This document shows positions 19,586 to 28,483 of a stretch of 64,000 bases of DNA, piece after piece. The DNA comes from Smaragdicoccus niigatensis DSM 44881 = NBRC 103563. Its GTDB lineage: Bacteria; Actinomycetota; Actinomycetes; Mycobacteriales; Mycobacteriaceae. Where the stretch lies: positions 62,001 through 126,000 of the forward strand of contig NZ_AQXZ01000014.1 of the NCBI RefSeq assembly GCF_000380645.1, read 5' to 3'. The position numbers and the translations under genes are program-made. The notes beneath the pieces are model-generated. The model ran no database searches. It was given only the letters and a program-made list of their open reading frames with translations, and was not told where the DNA came from. Within the stretch, counting starts at the first letter, position 1. The number at the start of each line of letters is the position of its first letter.

Positions 19586-20761
19586 GTGTCTGAGGCTCAG
19601 CCCAGCGGGGCACAATCGACCGAGCGGGCCAAACAACTGCTCCGTTTTCAATTCGGCCTTTTGGTCGTTCTCGGTCTCGTCCTCGGCGAACTCGCGGCTC
19701 TGTGGGCATTCTCATCGCCCATTGATCAAGTGATCGCCGATCGCGACGCTGCGCGCCCCGCAGTCGTAGCGGCCCAATCGCGCCTCGATTCCGCCGAATC
19801 CGACCGGTCGCGTCTGGATACGGACGTCGCGGTCGCGCAGAAGGCGCTCGATGCAGCCGTCGTGCGCGCGAACTGCGAAGTGAATCCCAAGCCCGGCTGC
19901 CCGACGGACGGCCAGGTCACCGGTGTCGCCGGAGCCGGCTCCGAGACCGAGGCGGCCCGGACTGCGCGCAACGCGGCCATGGCGAACCTCGACGACGCGA
20001 TCGCGGCCCGGACCCAGCGTGCGCCCGGAATCGACACGCGCATCGCTCAGGCACAGGACCAGCTCGCGTCGGCACAGGCGGCTGCTCCGGCCAACTCATC
20101 GAGCGTCGGCGTCCGCTGGATCGCGCTGAACTCATACTCGGTCAACCACTTTGGCGCGCTCGCTCTGCGGATGGTGCTCATCGCACTCTTGGTTCTCGTA
20201 TGTGTGGCACCGCTGCTATTTCTGCGGTGGCGGAACGAGTCCGCAGCGAAGCGTCTGGCTCGCGCCGAAGCGGAAGCCGAGGCTGAGATCGCCATCCGCA
20301 AGGCCGAACTTCGCGCCGAAGCCGAGAAGCTGCAGGCCGAGCAAGAGCTCGAGAAGGCGAAGATCGCGGCCGAAGCCGAACTCTTCCTCGAGCAGGAGAA
20401 ACAGCGTCGTCGCGTCGCGGCCGAGCTTGGTGAATCGCCGCGGGAGATTGAGCGCGCGCAGAATGGCTCCGGTCAGCTCGCCCTCCCTTCGTCTGAAAAG
20501 GCGCCTTCCTGGGTGCCCGCACCTTTCCAGGGAATTGCGAGCCTCGCGTCGTCAGTCATTTCCGCGCCGGCGCGCGTTGCCCAGACGGTCGTCGAGGAAT
20601 TCGAAGAATTGACGTTCACAATCACGCGCAAGCACCGAGTGACCGTCACCCCGCAGGAAGTCGCACCCGAGCTGGTTGCGGACGCGCCGCTCGTGATCGA
20701 CGCGGAAATCGTCGACGAACTTCCGAGTGCGCCGCGGCGGGAGCTTCCGCGCGGTTTGTAG
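19586..20761 (+). CDS. DUF4407-like membrane protein with long charged coiled coil
   Basis: 391 aa from GTG 19586, which has AGGAAAGGAG seven bases upstream. Two N-proximal membrane helices (LLVVLGLVLGELAALWAF, and about residue 190 MVLIALLVLVCVAPLLFL) flank an extracytoplasmic, helix-rich region of about 130 residues with two cysteines (ANCEVNPKPGCP) that could form a disulfide. A highly charged coiled coil follows (AEAEAEIAIRKAELRAEAEK onward) and a less ordered tail. The layout fits DUF4407; the function is unknown. The patatin gene follows 119 bp downstream on the same strand, so a functional pair is possible. Confidence 0.75.
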   Translation: MSEAQPSGAQSTERAKQLLRFQFGLLVVLGLVLGELAALWAFSSPIDQVIADRDAARPAVVAAQSRLDSAESDRSRLDTDVAVAQKALDAAVVRANCEVNPKPGCPTDGQVTGVAGAGSETEAARTARNAAMANLDDAIAARTQRAPGIDTRIAQAQDQLASAQAAAPANSSSVGVRWIALNSYSVNHFGALALRMVLIALLVLVCVAPLLFLRWRNESAAKRLARAEAEAEAEIAIRKAELRAEAEKLQAEQELEKAKIAAEAELFLEQEKQRRRVAAELGESPREIERAQNGSGQLALPSSEKAPSWVPAPFQGIASLASSVISAPARVAQTVVEEFEELTFTITRKHRVTVTPQEVAPELVADAPLVIDAEIVDELPSAPRRELPRGL

Positions 20762-20880
20762 TCCGTTTGACTGCATTCGACGGTGACCCGTCACAAAGCG
20801 GCGATCCGCTGGCTCATGCAGGGGCACAATGAGTTTGGCAGCGCGGCCGGCATTCCGTGGATCCACAATCGGAGCGTTCG

Positions 20881-23800
20881 ATGGCACCAGAGCCGAACCA
20901 AGATCACGACTCCTCGCGCTCCGTCGCTCCGCGGAAGACCCTGCGAATCGCGCTCGCCATGCGTGGCGGCGTCAGCATGGCGGTGTGGATTGGCGGCGCG
21001 GTTGCGGAACTGGATCTTCTCCGTCGGGCGGCGCTTGCACAAGCATCGGGCACTCCGCTAAGCCATCTGCCCCCACGAGCAGCCGACTATTTGGACCTGC
21101 TTAATGACAACGGCTACAACAAGGTCGAGTTCGACATTCTGGCTGGTGCCAGCGCAGGGGGCCTGAACGCAATCCTCTTTGCCGTCGCCCAGACATACGG
21201 CGTAGCTACTGACGACATTGTGCAGAGGATGTGGGCAGATCAAGCTGGAATTTGGAGGCTGCTCCGAGATTCCGGATGCGGTGCTGTCCCGTCTCTACTC
21301 AAAGGGGACGAGCGCCTTCTGGCTCTGGCGTCGGAAACATTGAGGGACATTTCGGAAGGGCCTGGTGTCGCTGAAGCCGCCGCGCGCTACGACATCACCG
21401 TCGAGCTCGCAGCGACCCTCCTGCCCGACGCCCTCGAACCTGATCTGAACAACCAAGCGGGTTTCACGTTCACACGAAGGCGCGGTGGACTTGCTTCGTG
21501 TTACACGACGATCCCAGGACTCGGTGACGACACCGCAGAAGCACTCGCCGCAAGAGAACGACTGGCTCTGGCAGGTCGGTCGACATCCTCATTTCCCGGG
21601 GCCTTTGAACCAGCGTCGGTGTTCTCAGTCGCAGACAACGTGACTCTCGCAGATGCCCTCAATATGGCGACGACATTCCCATTTGCACGCCCCGCACGTC
21701 CCGTCGATCAACGATCCGAACCGTTCTTCGTGTTAGACGGCGGAGTTTTCGACAACATCCCCATCGATCGCGCTCTGCGTGCGGTGGGTCGAGCCCCGGC
21801 TGGCAATCCCTCCGAACGCCGTCTCTTGTACCTGGATCCTCAACCGCCCGCCAAGCGCGACCCGGTTAAAGCCGCCAAAGACATTCCGAAAGCTTCCACA
21901 CGAAAGAAGGACGAATCCGAACAGAAGGTTCAATCGGGCCGCTGGGCACACATCGTGCGTACGGCCAATTCGCTCAGGGAACGCGTTGAATCCGCGGACC
22001 TGGAGATAGGCCAAATTCGAGAACACAACGACAACGTGATGGCCATCAGGGGGCGCCTCGAAGGTCTAGCCGCAGCAATGGCGAACTCCGATGTAGCAAT
22101 CGAAGTCAACATCGGACAGTACGTCCAATCGCGAATCGGCTTTGATGCCAAACGTATCGGTGAACTGCTCACAAGCCCATGGGCATACATGTCGATGCCT
22201 CCCCACAGTGCCAGTCGGTATCGAGCATTAAAGCCGCTGCGCGCGATGCGTGTGGCACACGCCCTCAAGCACGCCTACGACCACTCCGCATCGACCGACG
22301 CGAAGGCAACCCAATGGCCCGTCGAGTGGATTGGCCCCGACATGGTGCCCAAGGCGTTCGCGATCGGCGACATCGGAGCCGCTGTTGACGCCGCTCGGGT
22401 TCTCATCGCGTGGACTCAAAAAATGCAGCAAATTCAGGGAGGGCACCAGCACGACCTGAGCCGGCTCAAACGTGGCCTTTACAGATGCCTGACGGTCCTC
22501 GTCGAGGCTCGTCGGACTATGGTGGACGACAGCGTGTTGGTGTTAGCAAACTCCGACATCGCCGAAGGAATCCGTCTCGGCCTGTGCAAGCAGACCCGGC
22601 TGTGCATGACCTGGTCCTTGTTCCAACTCCTCAAAATCCGGGTCGACAAGTCCGACGATGCGCTGGACGCTGAACTGTTCATAGAACTCGCGCGATCACC
22701 AGGTACCGCTGAGGCCGGACGCAACCACTTGTATTTCCCACCGGTTCAGTCGGAGATCGGGCCCACCCTGTTCTTGACCCTGATTTGGCTGGCTCTCGAG
22801 GGCTACCGCTCAGCACTCGGGGTCATTTCGCAGAATGTCCAGCCCTTTGCGAGCGACGCCCGCAAGTGGGACGAATCAGCATTTCGCCAGGCTGGACTTC
22901 CGAAATACGCTTCGCTCGATTGCTATGCATTAGTCCGCGTATTCTCGTTGGCCGGCACGCCGAACACCGCTGACATCATCCAGTTCCAGCGCATCACTGG
23001 TGACGAACGACCTCACCTGCAAGACGGGGATCTCTCAGATCTCCGGAACGCGGCGATTGCGTCGACCCTGGAACGGTGGCTTCGTACGAATGTCGATCCC
23101 AACTCTATCCAGCGCCAGCACCTCCAAAAGTCAATGCAGGCAACCGTCGAACTCAAGAGCGCAGAGTGGAAACTCGACGGAATACCGTTAGCGCGGTTCG
23201 GAGGATTTCTCGCGCGCAGGTGGCGGATTAACGACTGGTATTGGGGACGCTTGGACGCTGCTGCCGGGATTGTTCGCATGCTGCCGCCAGCAACAAGCGA
23301 ATCCGATGATTCGGAGCACCGGTCGGTGCAGAGCAAGCTACAGGACTCGATCTTCAGGGAATCGAAGGAATTTACGACATCAGCAGACGGTAAAGGTCTG
23401 GCTGCAATTCCAGGTTGGTATCGCAGCGCTATTGCCGCGCGCCTCGGACCTCTCGCTCTACGAGCGCTCTGGCCGCAAGACCTTCCCACGGGATCCTTGT
23501 CGACTTGGGCGAAAGTAATTGGACTCCTCCTCGCCCGTCCGCTGACCGTCTTGGTAGCGCTGGTCGTGGACCCATTGCGGTTCGCTGCCGCGTTCGCGAT
23601 TTCGCTGGGTACAACTGCGATGCTGAGTCGCGCGGAGCGTCCGCGTCATGGCCAGGCGTTCCCGCCTGATGCCCACTACCTCTCAACCTTCGCGCTAGGC
23701 CTCATGCTCGTTGGTGCCGTGATCGGCAGTGGCGTTCTCATATCGCGCGGCATCGGCGTCCGGGGTCGATGGAGGCGCCTGAAGGAGATCGTCGCGATCG

Positions 23801-24489
23801 GTCTTTCAAACCATCCGCATCAGCGGGAACCCCACAATTTGTGGAACATAACGCTAGACGCCGCCCGCAAGCCGGCGATAGCGACTTGCTGGTTGTCCAT
23901 CGTCATCGGGTGCGGGCTCACTCCACTTACCGCCGTCGTCGTATCCGTGCCCGCGGTACGGAAGTTCGTGTCCCCCGAGCTGGCGATTGCTGTGGCGGCT
24001 TGTGTAGTCGGACTAATTCTCGACCTCAACAACCGCGCCCAAACGGTCCGCCGAGTTCGCCAGCCGGTTCGGCCGGCACAGCCGATTCAGCCGCCGGAAA
24101 AGCGATTGCTGATGTGGCTGCTCCTAGCGGTCGGCGGTGGGATCGTCACCCTGGATTCCATTCTTGGTGCCGAGCATCGGTGGCACTGGAGTACTTCGCT
24201 CACCGAGAATCCGAGTCCATGGATTGCAGGAATCGAAGCGATCGTTCTCACTTACCTAACCGTCTGCCATTGGGCAGACAAGCGCTCGATCGTATTGCTG
24301 ATGGTCGGCACAACGGCGGCGGCCGTACTACCCCAGGTCGTTGCCACCTGCATTCACAAGGGAGTTCTGCCTGGTGTCCTTCCTACTGTTGTATTGATCA
24401 TCATCCTGGGATTCTCGCTGCAGTACGTTCGCCCGGTGACCTGGGAAAATGACCAGGCTCCGCCGAAGCGTTTCGCCGTGCTCGATTGA
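20881..24489 (+). CDS. Large membrane-anchored patatin-like protein (DUF3376 type)
   Basis: 1202 aa from ATG 20881 (GGAG upstream). The N-terminal patatin domain has MRGGVSMAVWIGG as oxyanion element, GASAGGLNA with nucleophile Ser91 and LDGGVFDNIPID with Asp286. A long helical DUF3376-like region follows, and then a C-terminal block (from about residue 875) with roughly eight hydrophobic segments. It would act on membrane lipids at the inner face of the membrane. Codon use differs from the neighbours: at least five TTA leucine codons (for example near 21734, 22230, 22548, 22929, 23188) and more A/T in third positions, suggesting horizontal acquisition. It may work with the preceding DUF4407 protein. 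Confidence 0.85.
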   Translation: MAPEPNQDHDSSRSVAPRKTLRIALAMRGGVSMAVWIGGAVAELDLLRRAALAQASGTPLSHLPPRAADYLDLLNDNGYNKVEFDILAGASAGGLNAILFAVAQTYGVATDDIVQRMWADQAGIWRLLRDSGCGAVPSLLKGDERLLALASETLRDISEGPGVAEAAARYDITVELAATLLPDALEPDLNNQAGFTFTRRRGGLASCYTTIPGLGDDTAEALAARERLALAGRSTSSFPGAFEPASVFSVADNVTLADALNMATTFPFARPARPVDQRSEPFFVLDGGVFDNIPIDRALRAVGRAPAGNPSERRLLYLDPQPPAKRDPVKAAKDIPKASTRKKDESEQKVQSGRWAHIVRTANSLRERVESADLEIGQIREHNDNVMAIRGRLEGLAAAMANSDVAIEVNIGQYVQSRIGFDAKRIGELLTSPWAYMSMPPHSASRYRALKPLRAMRVAHALKHAYDHSASTDAKATQWPVEWIGPDMVPKAFAIGDIGAAVDAARVLIAWTQKMQQIQGGHQHDLSRLKRGLYRCLTVLVEARRTMVDDSVLVLANSDIAEGIRLGLCKQTRLCMTWSLFQLLKIRVDKSDDALDAELFIELARSPGTAEAGRNHLYFPPVQSEIGPTLFLTLIWLALEGYRSALGVISQNVQPFASDARKWDESAFRQAGLPKYASLDCYALVRVFSLAGTPNTADIIQFQRITGDERPHLQDGDLSDLRNAAIASTLERWLRTNVDPNSIQRQHLQKSMQATVELKSAEWKLDGIPLARFGGFLARRWRINDWYWGRLDAAAGIVRMLPPATSESDDSEHRSVQSKLQDSIFRESKEFTTSADGKGLAAIPGWYRSAIAARLGPLALRALWPQDLPTGSLSTWAKVIGLLLARPLTVLVALVVDPLRFAAAFAISLGTTAMLSRAERPRHGQAFPPDAHYLSTFALGLMLVGAVIGSGVLISRGIGVRGRWRRLKEIVAIGLSNHPHQREPHNLWNITLDAARKPAIATCWLSIVIGCGLTPLTAVVVSVPAVRKFVSPELAIAVAACVVGLILDLNNRAQTVRRVRQPVRPAQPIQPPEKRLLMWLLLAVGGGIVTLDSILGAEHRWHWSTSLTENPSPWIAGIEAIVLTYLTVCHWADKRSIVLLMVGTTAAAVLPQVVATCIHKGVLPGVLPTVVLIIILGFSLQYVRPVTWENDQAPPKRFAVLD

Positions 24490-24518
24490 GCTCGGGCCGA
24501 ATAGCGATGAAGGTTCAG

Positions 24519-25205
24519 CTATTTCTCGCGCCACCGATATCGCGTCTTAGGCCTTCCAGCCTTTCCGTAATCAGTGTGACGTTTGACCGTGCCTTCGTCA
24601 GCCAGCCGTTCGAGATATCGCCACGCGGTCACCCGCGAAACTCCGACTTGCGCAGCGATCTCGTCGGCAGTGGCCCCGCCGGGACTGTCGCGGATCGCCC
24701 GCGCGATGTCGTCGTTCGTTCCTGCTGACTGGCCCTTCGCCGTCACATTTCGTTCCGTACTGGTCCGCAGTTCGGCAAGGGCGCGATCCACTTCGGCCTG
24801 GCTCGCGGCCGCGGTTCCTTCGGGCAGGGCTGCGCGATACAGGCGATACCGCTCCATGCGATCGCGGAACGCGGCGAACGTGAACGGTTTGAGGAGATAG
24901 GCGAGCGCACCGTGCGACACCGCCGATCGCACCATCTGAAGATCGCGCTCCGAGGTGATCGCGATGATGTCGGGCGCGGGCCGGAGCCCACGGAGCGCCG
25001 ACGCGAGGGAGATCCCGCTGGCATCGGGCAGGCCGAGATCAAGTAACACCAGGTCAATTGGCTGTTCCGCCTGCGAAGCCGCCCGCATCGCGTCCCGCGC
25101 GGTGTGGGCGACTGCGGCCACCCGGAATCCGTCGATCCGGCCGACGTAGACGCGGTGGGCCTCCGCGATCATCGGATCGTCCTCGACGATGAGCACTTCG
25201 ATCAT
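24519..25205 (-). CDS. CitB/DcuR-type response regulator
   Basis: 228 aa from ATG 25205. Receiver domain with acidic pocket Glu8/Asp9/Asp10, phosphoacceptor Asp56 (LLDLGLPDASG) and Lys in LLKPF, followed by a C-terminal winged helix-turn-helix (GGATADEIAAQVGVSRVTAWRYLERLADEG) typical of citrate/C4-dicarboxylate response regulators. The start overlaps the kinase stop (ATGA). It likely activates the divergent dctA gene on the other side of the kinase gene. Confidence 0.92.
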   Translation of the reverse strand: MIEVLIVEDDPMIAEAHRVYVGRIDGFRVAAVAHTARDAMRAASQAEQPIDLVLLDLGLPDASGISLASALRGLRPAPDIIAITSERDLQMVRSAVSHGALAYLLKPFTFAAFRDRMERYRLYRAALPEGTAAASQAEVDRALAELRTSTERNVTAKGQSAGTNDDIARAIRDSPGGATADEIAAQVGVSRVTAWRYLERLADEGTVKRHTDYGKAGRPKTRYRWREK

Positions 25206-26746
25206 TGGGTGCTCACGGTCGCGGTCACGACCGAGCCGTACGTTACGTCGGCGGTCAGCGAGCCGCCATGCCGACGCACGACCTGCGCCACCAGCGCGAG
25301 GCCGAGTCCGTGATGGCCGCCATCCACTTTTGTGGAGTACCCCCGTTGCATCGCCTGGGCAAACGTTTCTTCGTCCATTCCGGGGCCGCTGTCGGCGACG
25401 CAGAGGACCAAAGTGCGGTCCTCGAACTTCACCGTCACCTCGACCCACGGATCATCCCGGTCACACGCGTCCATCGCGTTGTCGAGGAGATTGCCGACCA
25501 CCGTCACGATCTCCGCGGGCGACAGCGGCAAGGCGTCAGTCGCCGCAGGGATCGACGTGTCTTCGGTGATCGTCAGACTGATTCCGCGCTCCGCGGCCTG
25601 CGCGGACTTGCCGAGCAACAGGGCCACGAGTGCCGGCTCCCCCACGGCGTTCGACAGCCGGTCAACGAGTCCTTGTGACATCGCCAGCTCGTCCGTCGCG
25701 AATTCGACGGCGTCGTCAGCCCGGCCCATCTCGACCATCGTGATGACGGTGTGCAACTTGTTCGCCGCCTCGTGTGCTTGCGCACGCAATGAGTCGGTCA
25801 ACGACTTCAAGGCCCCGATCTCGCCGAGGGCGCCCTGCAGTTCCGTGCGATCACGAATGGTGATGACTTCCGAATCCGAGCCCGGGACCTGCGATCGGTT
25901 CACGACGAGCACCCGATCGTCGGTAATGCGAACCTCGTCGCGCGCACCCGAACCAGTGGCCTGCAGAAACTCCGGTAGCTCGTTCCGGCGGACGGGACCC
26001 TCAACCAATCCGAGAAGGCGCCGGCCCTCATCGTTGACCACGACCACGCGGTCATGATCGAGCACGATGAGCCCCTCGGAGACCGAGTGCAGAATCGCGT
26101 CGTGATGGTCGTACATGATCCGCAACTCGTCGGGGGCGAGGCCACGAGTCTGCCTCAGCAAGCGCCGCCGGATGAGAAGCGTGCCGACGAGGGACACGGC
26201 GAGCGCGACCGCCCCCACCAGCGCGATCGTCGGAACCTGGGACTCCCACCGCTCGGCGAGAGTCCGCAGGGTCACCCCCGCTGACACCAATCCCACGATC
26301 GTGCCGTCGGCGTTCCGGACAGGTGCGACCGCGCGCACTGATTCGCCGAGCGTTCCGGTGTAGATCTCGGTGAAGGTCTCTCCGCGAAGAGCGGGTTCGA
26401 TCGTTCCGAGGTAATGCTTGCCGATCTCGGACGGGTCGGTGTGTGTGAACCGAATTCCGTTGGGCCCCATGATCGTGATGAACGCGATGTCGGTGCTCGT
26501 GCGGACCTTCTCCGTCACGGGTTGAAGCCCCACTGTCGCCTGACCGGATTCGATCGCCGATGCCGTCGAGGGTGCGTCGGCGAGTGCGATCGCGACTCCG
26601 AGCACCTGTTGCCGAGCAGATTCCTCGGCGTCGCGGCGGGCATCGAGGACCGCCAGCGTCGATCCGAGCGCGACGACGAACGTGATCACGATGACCTGCA
26701 ACGCAATCGCCTGACCGGCCAAAGACCGGGGCCACGACACGCGCAT
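25202..26746 (-). CDS. CitA/DcuS-type sensor histidine kinase
   Basis: 514 aa. Membrane helix at ~12-34, an extracytoplasmic Cache/PAS-like sensor domain (~40-170, with FITIMGPNGIRFTHTDPSEIGKHY), a second membrane helix (~173-192), a cytoplasmic PAS domain (~210-310), a DHp-like region with the probable phosphorylated His in LRAQAHEAANKLHTV, and an HATPase_c domain (NLLDNAMDAC, DSGPGMD, HHGLGLALV). Such kinases sense citrate or C4-dicarboxylates. dctA is divergent from it, which supports succinate/fumarate/malate as stimulus. Confidence 0.92.
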   Translation of the reverse strand: MRVSWPRSLAGQAIALQVIVITFVVALGSTLAVLDARRDAEESARQQVLGVAIALADAPSTASAIESGQATVGLQPVTEKVRTSTDIAFITIMGPNGIRFTHTDPSEIGKHYLGTIEPALRGETFTEIYTGTLGESVRAVAPVRNADGTIVGLVSAGVTLRTLAERWESQVPTIALVGAVALAVSLVGTLLIRRRLLRQTRGLAPDELRIMYDHHDAILHSVSEGLIVLDHDRVVVVNDEGRRLLGLVEGPVRRNELPEFLQATGSGARDEVRITDDRVLVVNRSQVPGSDSEVITIRDRTELQGALGEIGALKSLTDSLRAQAHEAANKLHTVITMVEMGRADDAVEFATDELAMSQGLVDRLSNAVGEPALVALLLGKSAQAAERGISLTITEDTSIPAATDALPLSPAEIVTVVGNLLDNAMDACDRDDPWVEVTVKFEDRTLVLCVADSGPGMDEETFAQAMQRGYSTKVDGGHHGLGLALVAQVVRRHGGSLTADVTYGSVVTATVSTQ

Positions 26747-26787
26747 TCGCGCCTCCGAAAGCGGCAGGTGAACGAAATGAACTTAAG

Positions 26788-26803
26788 CGTGATCTACATC
26801 ACG
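26788..26803. promoter_or_regulatory. CRP/GlxR-type binding site between the kinase gene and dctA
   Basis: CGTGATCTACATCACG fits the TGTGANNTANNTCACA pattern of actinobacterial GlxR/CRP. It is nested in a longer perfect palindrome with 11-bp arms (TTAAGCGTGAT at 26783-26793, ATCACGCTTAA at 26798-26808). It lies 53 bp before dctA and 42 bp from the kinase start. Confidence 0.65.
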
Positions 26804-26860
26804 CTTAACGGGAACATTTCCTTCATAGCAGTTCTCGATCAAATCGAAAGGAATGCGGTC

Positions 26861-28234
26861 ATGAGCGCCAACTTGTCACGCACCACCGCCTCCGAAGTAC
26901 GGCCTCACCGTGACCGCACCCACTGGCTCTACATCGCGGTCATCATCGGCGTCGTCGGGGGTGCCGCTCTCGGCCTCATCGCACCTAGTGCCGGCAAGAG
27001 CGTCGGCGTCCTCGGCTCGATGTTCGTCGACCTCATCAAGATGATGATTGCGCCGGTCATCTTCTGCACGATCGTGCTCGGCATCGGCTCGGTCCGAAAG
27101 GCGGCCACGGTCGGCAAGGTCGGCGGGATGGCCTTCGGGTACTTCCTGGTCATGTCGACGTTTGCACTCGGCATCGGTCTCGTCGTCGGCAACCTGCTGA
27201 GCCCCGGCACCGGACTGCACCTGAGTGCGAGTGCCGCCGGGAAGGGTACCGAGCTCGCCGCCAAGGCCCATGAGGCCGGCGGACTGATGGACTTCGTGCA
27301 GAACATCATCCCGACGTCGCTGTTCTCGTCGCTGACCGCAGGCAGCGTGCTGCAAGCCCTGCTCGTCGCGCTCCTCGTTGGCTTCGCGTTGCAGGCCATG
27401 GGAACGGCGGGCGAGCCGATCCTCAACGGTGTCCAACACCTGCAGAAGCTCGTCTTCCGCATCCTCACCATGATCCTGTGGCTCGCACCGATCGGTGCGT
27501 TCGGCGCTATCGCCAACGTCGTCGGCCAGACCGGCTGGGCCGCAGTGACACAGCTCCTGACGCTGATGCTCGGCTTCTACATCACCTGCGTGATCTTTGT
27601 CTTCGGCGTCTTGGGCACGGTTCTTCGGGTCGTCGCCGGTGTCTCGATCTTCAAACTCGTGCGCTACCTGGCCCGGGAGTACCTGCTGATCTTCTCCACG
27701 TCGTCGTCCGAATCGGCACTTCCGCGCCTGATCGCGAAGATGGAGCACCTGGGCGTCGAGCGCAGCACCGTGGGTGTCGTCGTGCCGACGGGCTACTCGT
27801 TCAACCTCGACGGCACCGCGATCTACCTGACGATGGCGTCCCTTTTCATCGCCGACGCGATGGGCAAGCCGCTTCACATCGGCGAGCAGATCGGTCTGCT
27901 GGTGTTCATGATGGTCGCCTCGAAGGGCGCCGCGGGAGTGACCGGTGCCGGTCTCGCAACCCTGGCCGGCGGTCTCCAGAGCCACCGTCCGGAACTTCTC
28001 GACGGCGTCGGATTGATTGTCGGAATCGATCGATTCATGTCCGAGGCACGTGCGGTAACGAATTTCTCCGGAAATGCAGTTGCCACCGTTTTGGTGGGGG
28101 CCTGGACGAAGACCATCGACAAGCGCCGCGTCGACGCCGTTCTCGACGGTGATCTGCCATTCGATGAATTGACGATGAGCAACGACCACGCCGCATCGGA
28201 CCTGCGTACGAGGGAACCTGCCCTCGCGCGGTGA
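26861..28234 (+). CDS. dctA: Dicarboxylate/cation symporter DctA
   Basis: 457 aa from ATG 26861 with AAAGGA upstream. Glutamate transporter-fold (DAACS) protein: about eight membrane helices and two re-entrant hairpins, with the serine-rich STSSSESALPRLI hairpin, the SFNLDGTAIYLTMA motif and the C-terminal hairpin region (MVASKGAAGVTGAG). It imports C4-dicarboxylates with Na+ or H+. The adjacent CitAB-like system and CRP/GlxR palindrome indicate induction by dicarboxylates and carbon catabolite control. Two hairpins follow the gene. Confidence 0.93.
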   Translation: MSANLSRTTASEVRPHRDRTHWLYIAVIIGVVGGAALGLIAPSAGKSVGVLGSMFVDLIKMMIAPVIFCTIVLGIGSVRKAATVGKVGGMAFGYFLVMSTFALGIGLVVGNLLSPGTGLHLSASAAGKGTELAAKAHEAGGLMDFVQNIIPTSLFSSLTAGSVLQALLVALLVGFALQAMGTAGEPILNGVQHLQKLVFRILTMILWLAPIGAFGAIANVVGQTGWAAVTQLLTLMLGFYITCVIFVFGVLGTVLRVVAGVSIFKLVRYLAREYLLIFSTSSSESALPRLIAKMEHLGVERSTVGVVVPTGYSFNLDGTAIYLTMASLFIADAMGKPLHIGEQIGLLVFMMVASKGAAGVTGAGLATLAGGLQSHRPELLDGVGLIVGIDRFMSEARAVTNFSGNAVATVLVGAWTKTIDKRRVDAVLDGDLPFDELTMSNDHAASDLRTREPALAR

Positions 28235-28246
28235 TTGTTTGGCCGG

Positions 28247-28279
28247 AATCTGGGTATCGAATTAATCGGTACCCAGATT
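28247..28279 (+). terminator. Hairpin terminator after dctA
   Basis: Arms AATCTGGGTATCGA (28247-28260) and TCGGTACCCAGATT (28266-28279), one mismatch, five-base loop, 13 bases after the stop; followed by TTCGAATG with no clear U-tract. Confidence 0.65.
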
Positions 28280-28316
28280 TCGAATGTCAAAGTGGCAATA
28301 CCCCGACAATTAACTA

Positions 28317-28349
28317 CCGACCGCAGCGAAAACATCAAGCTGCGGTCGG
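28317..28349. terminator. Second hairpin in the dctA-GAF gene gap
   Basis: Perfect 10-bp arms CCGACCGCAG (28317-28326) and CTGCGGTCGG (28340-28349), 13-base loop. It may be a backup terminator. Confidence 0.5.
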
Positions 28350-28370
28350 CGTGATCTGATCGTAATCTCA

Positions 28371-28386
28371 GGTTTCCACGGAAACC
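28371..28386. promoter_or_regulatory. Perfect palindrome upstream of the GAF regulator gene
   Basis: GGTTTCC-AC-GGAAACC, 7-bp perfect arms, about 100 bp before the start at 28484. Candidate operator; binding factor unknown. Confidence 0.35.
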
Positions 28387-28483
28387 AGCACGACACGCGG
28401 TCGGATTGTTCTGTTTTTAATCATTCCTTCGTTCGAATGACACCCTGCAGCAACACCGACCGACCTGCGCCTACAGTGGCGGT

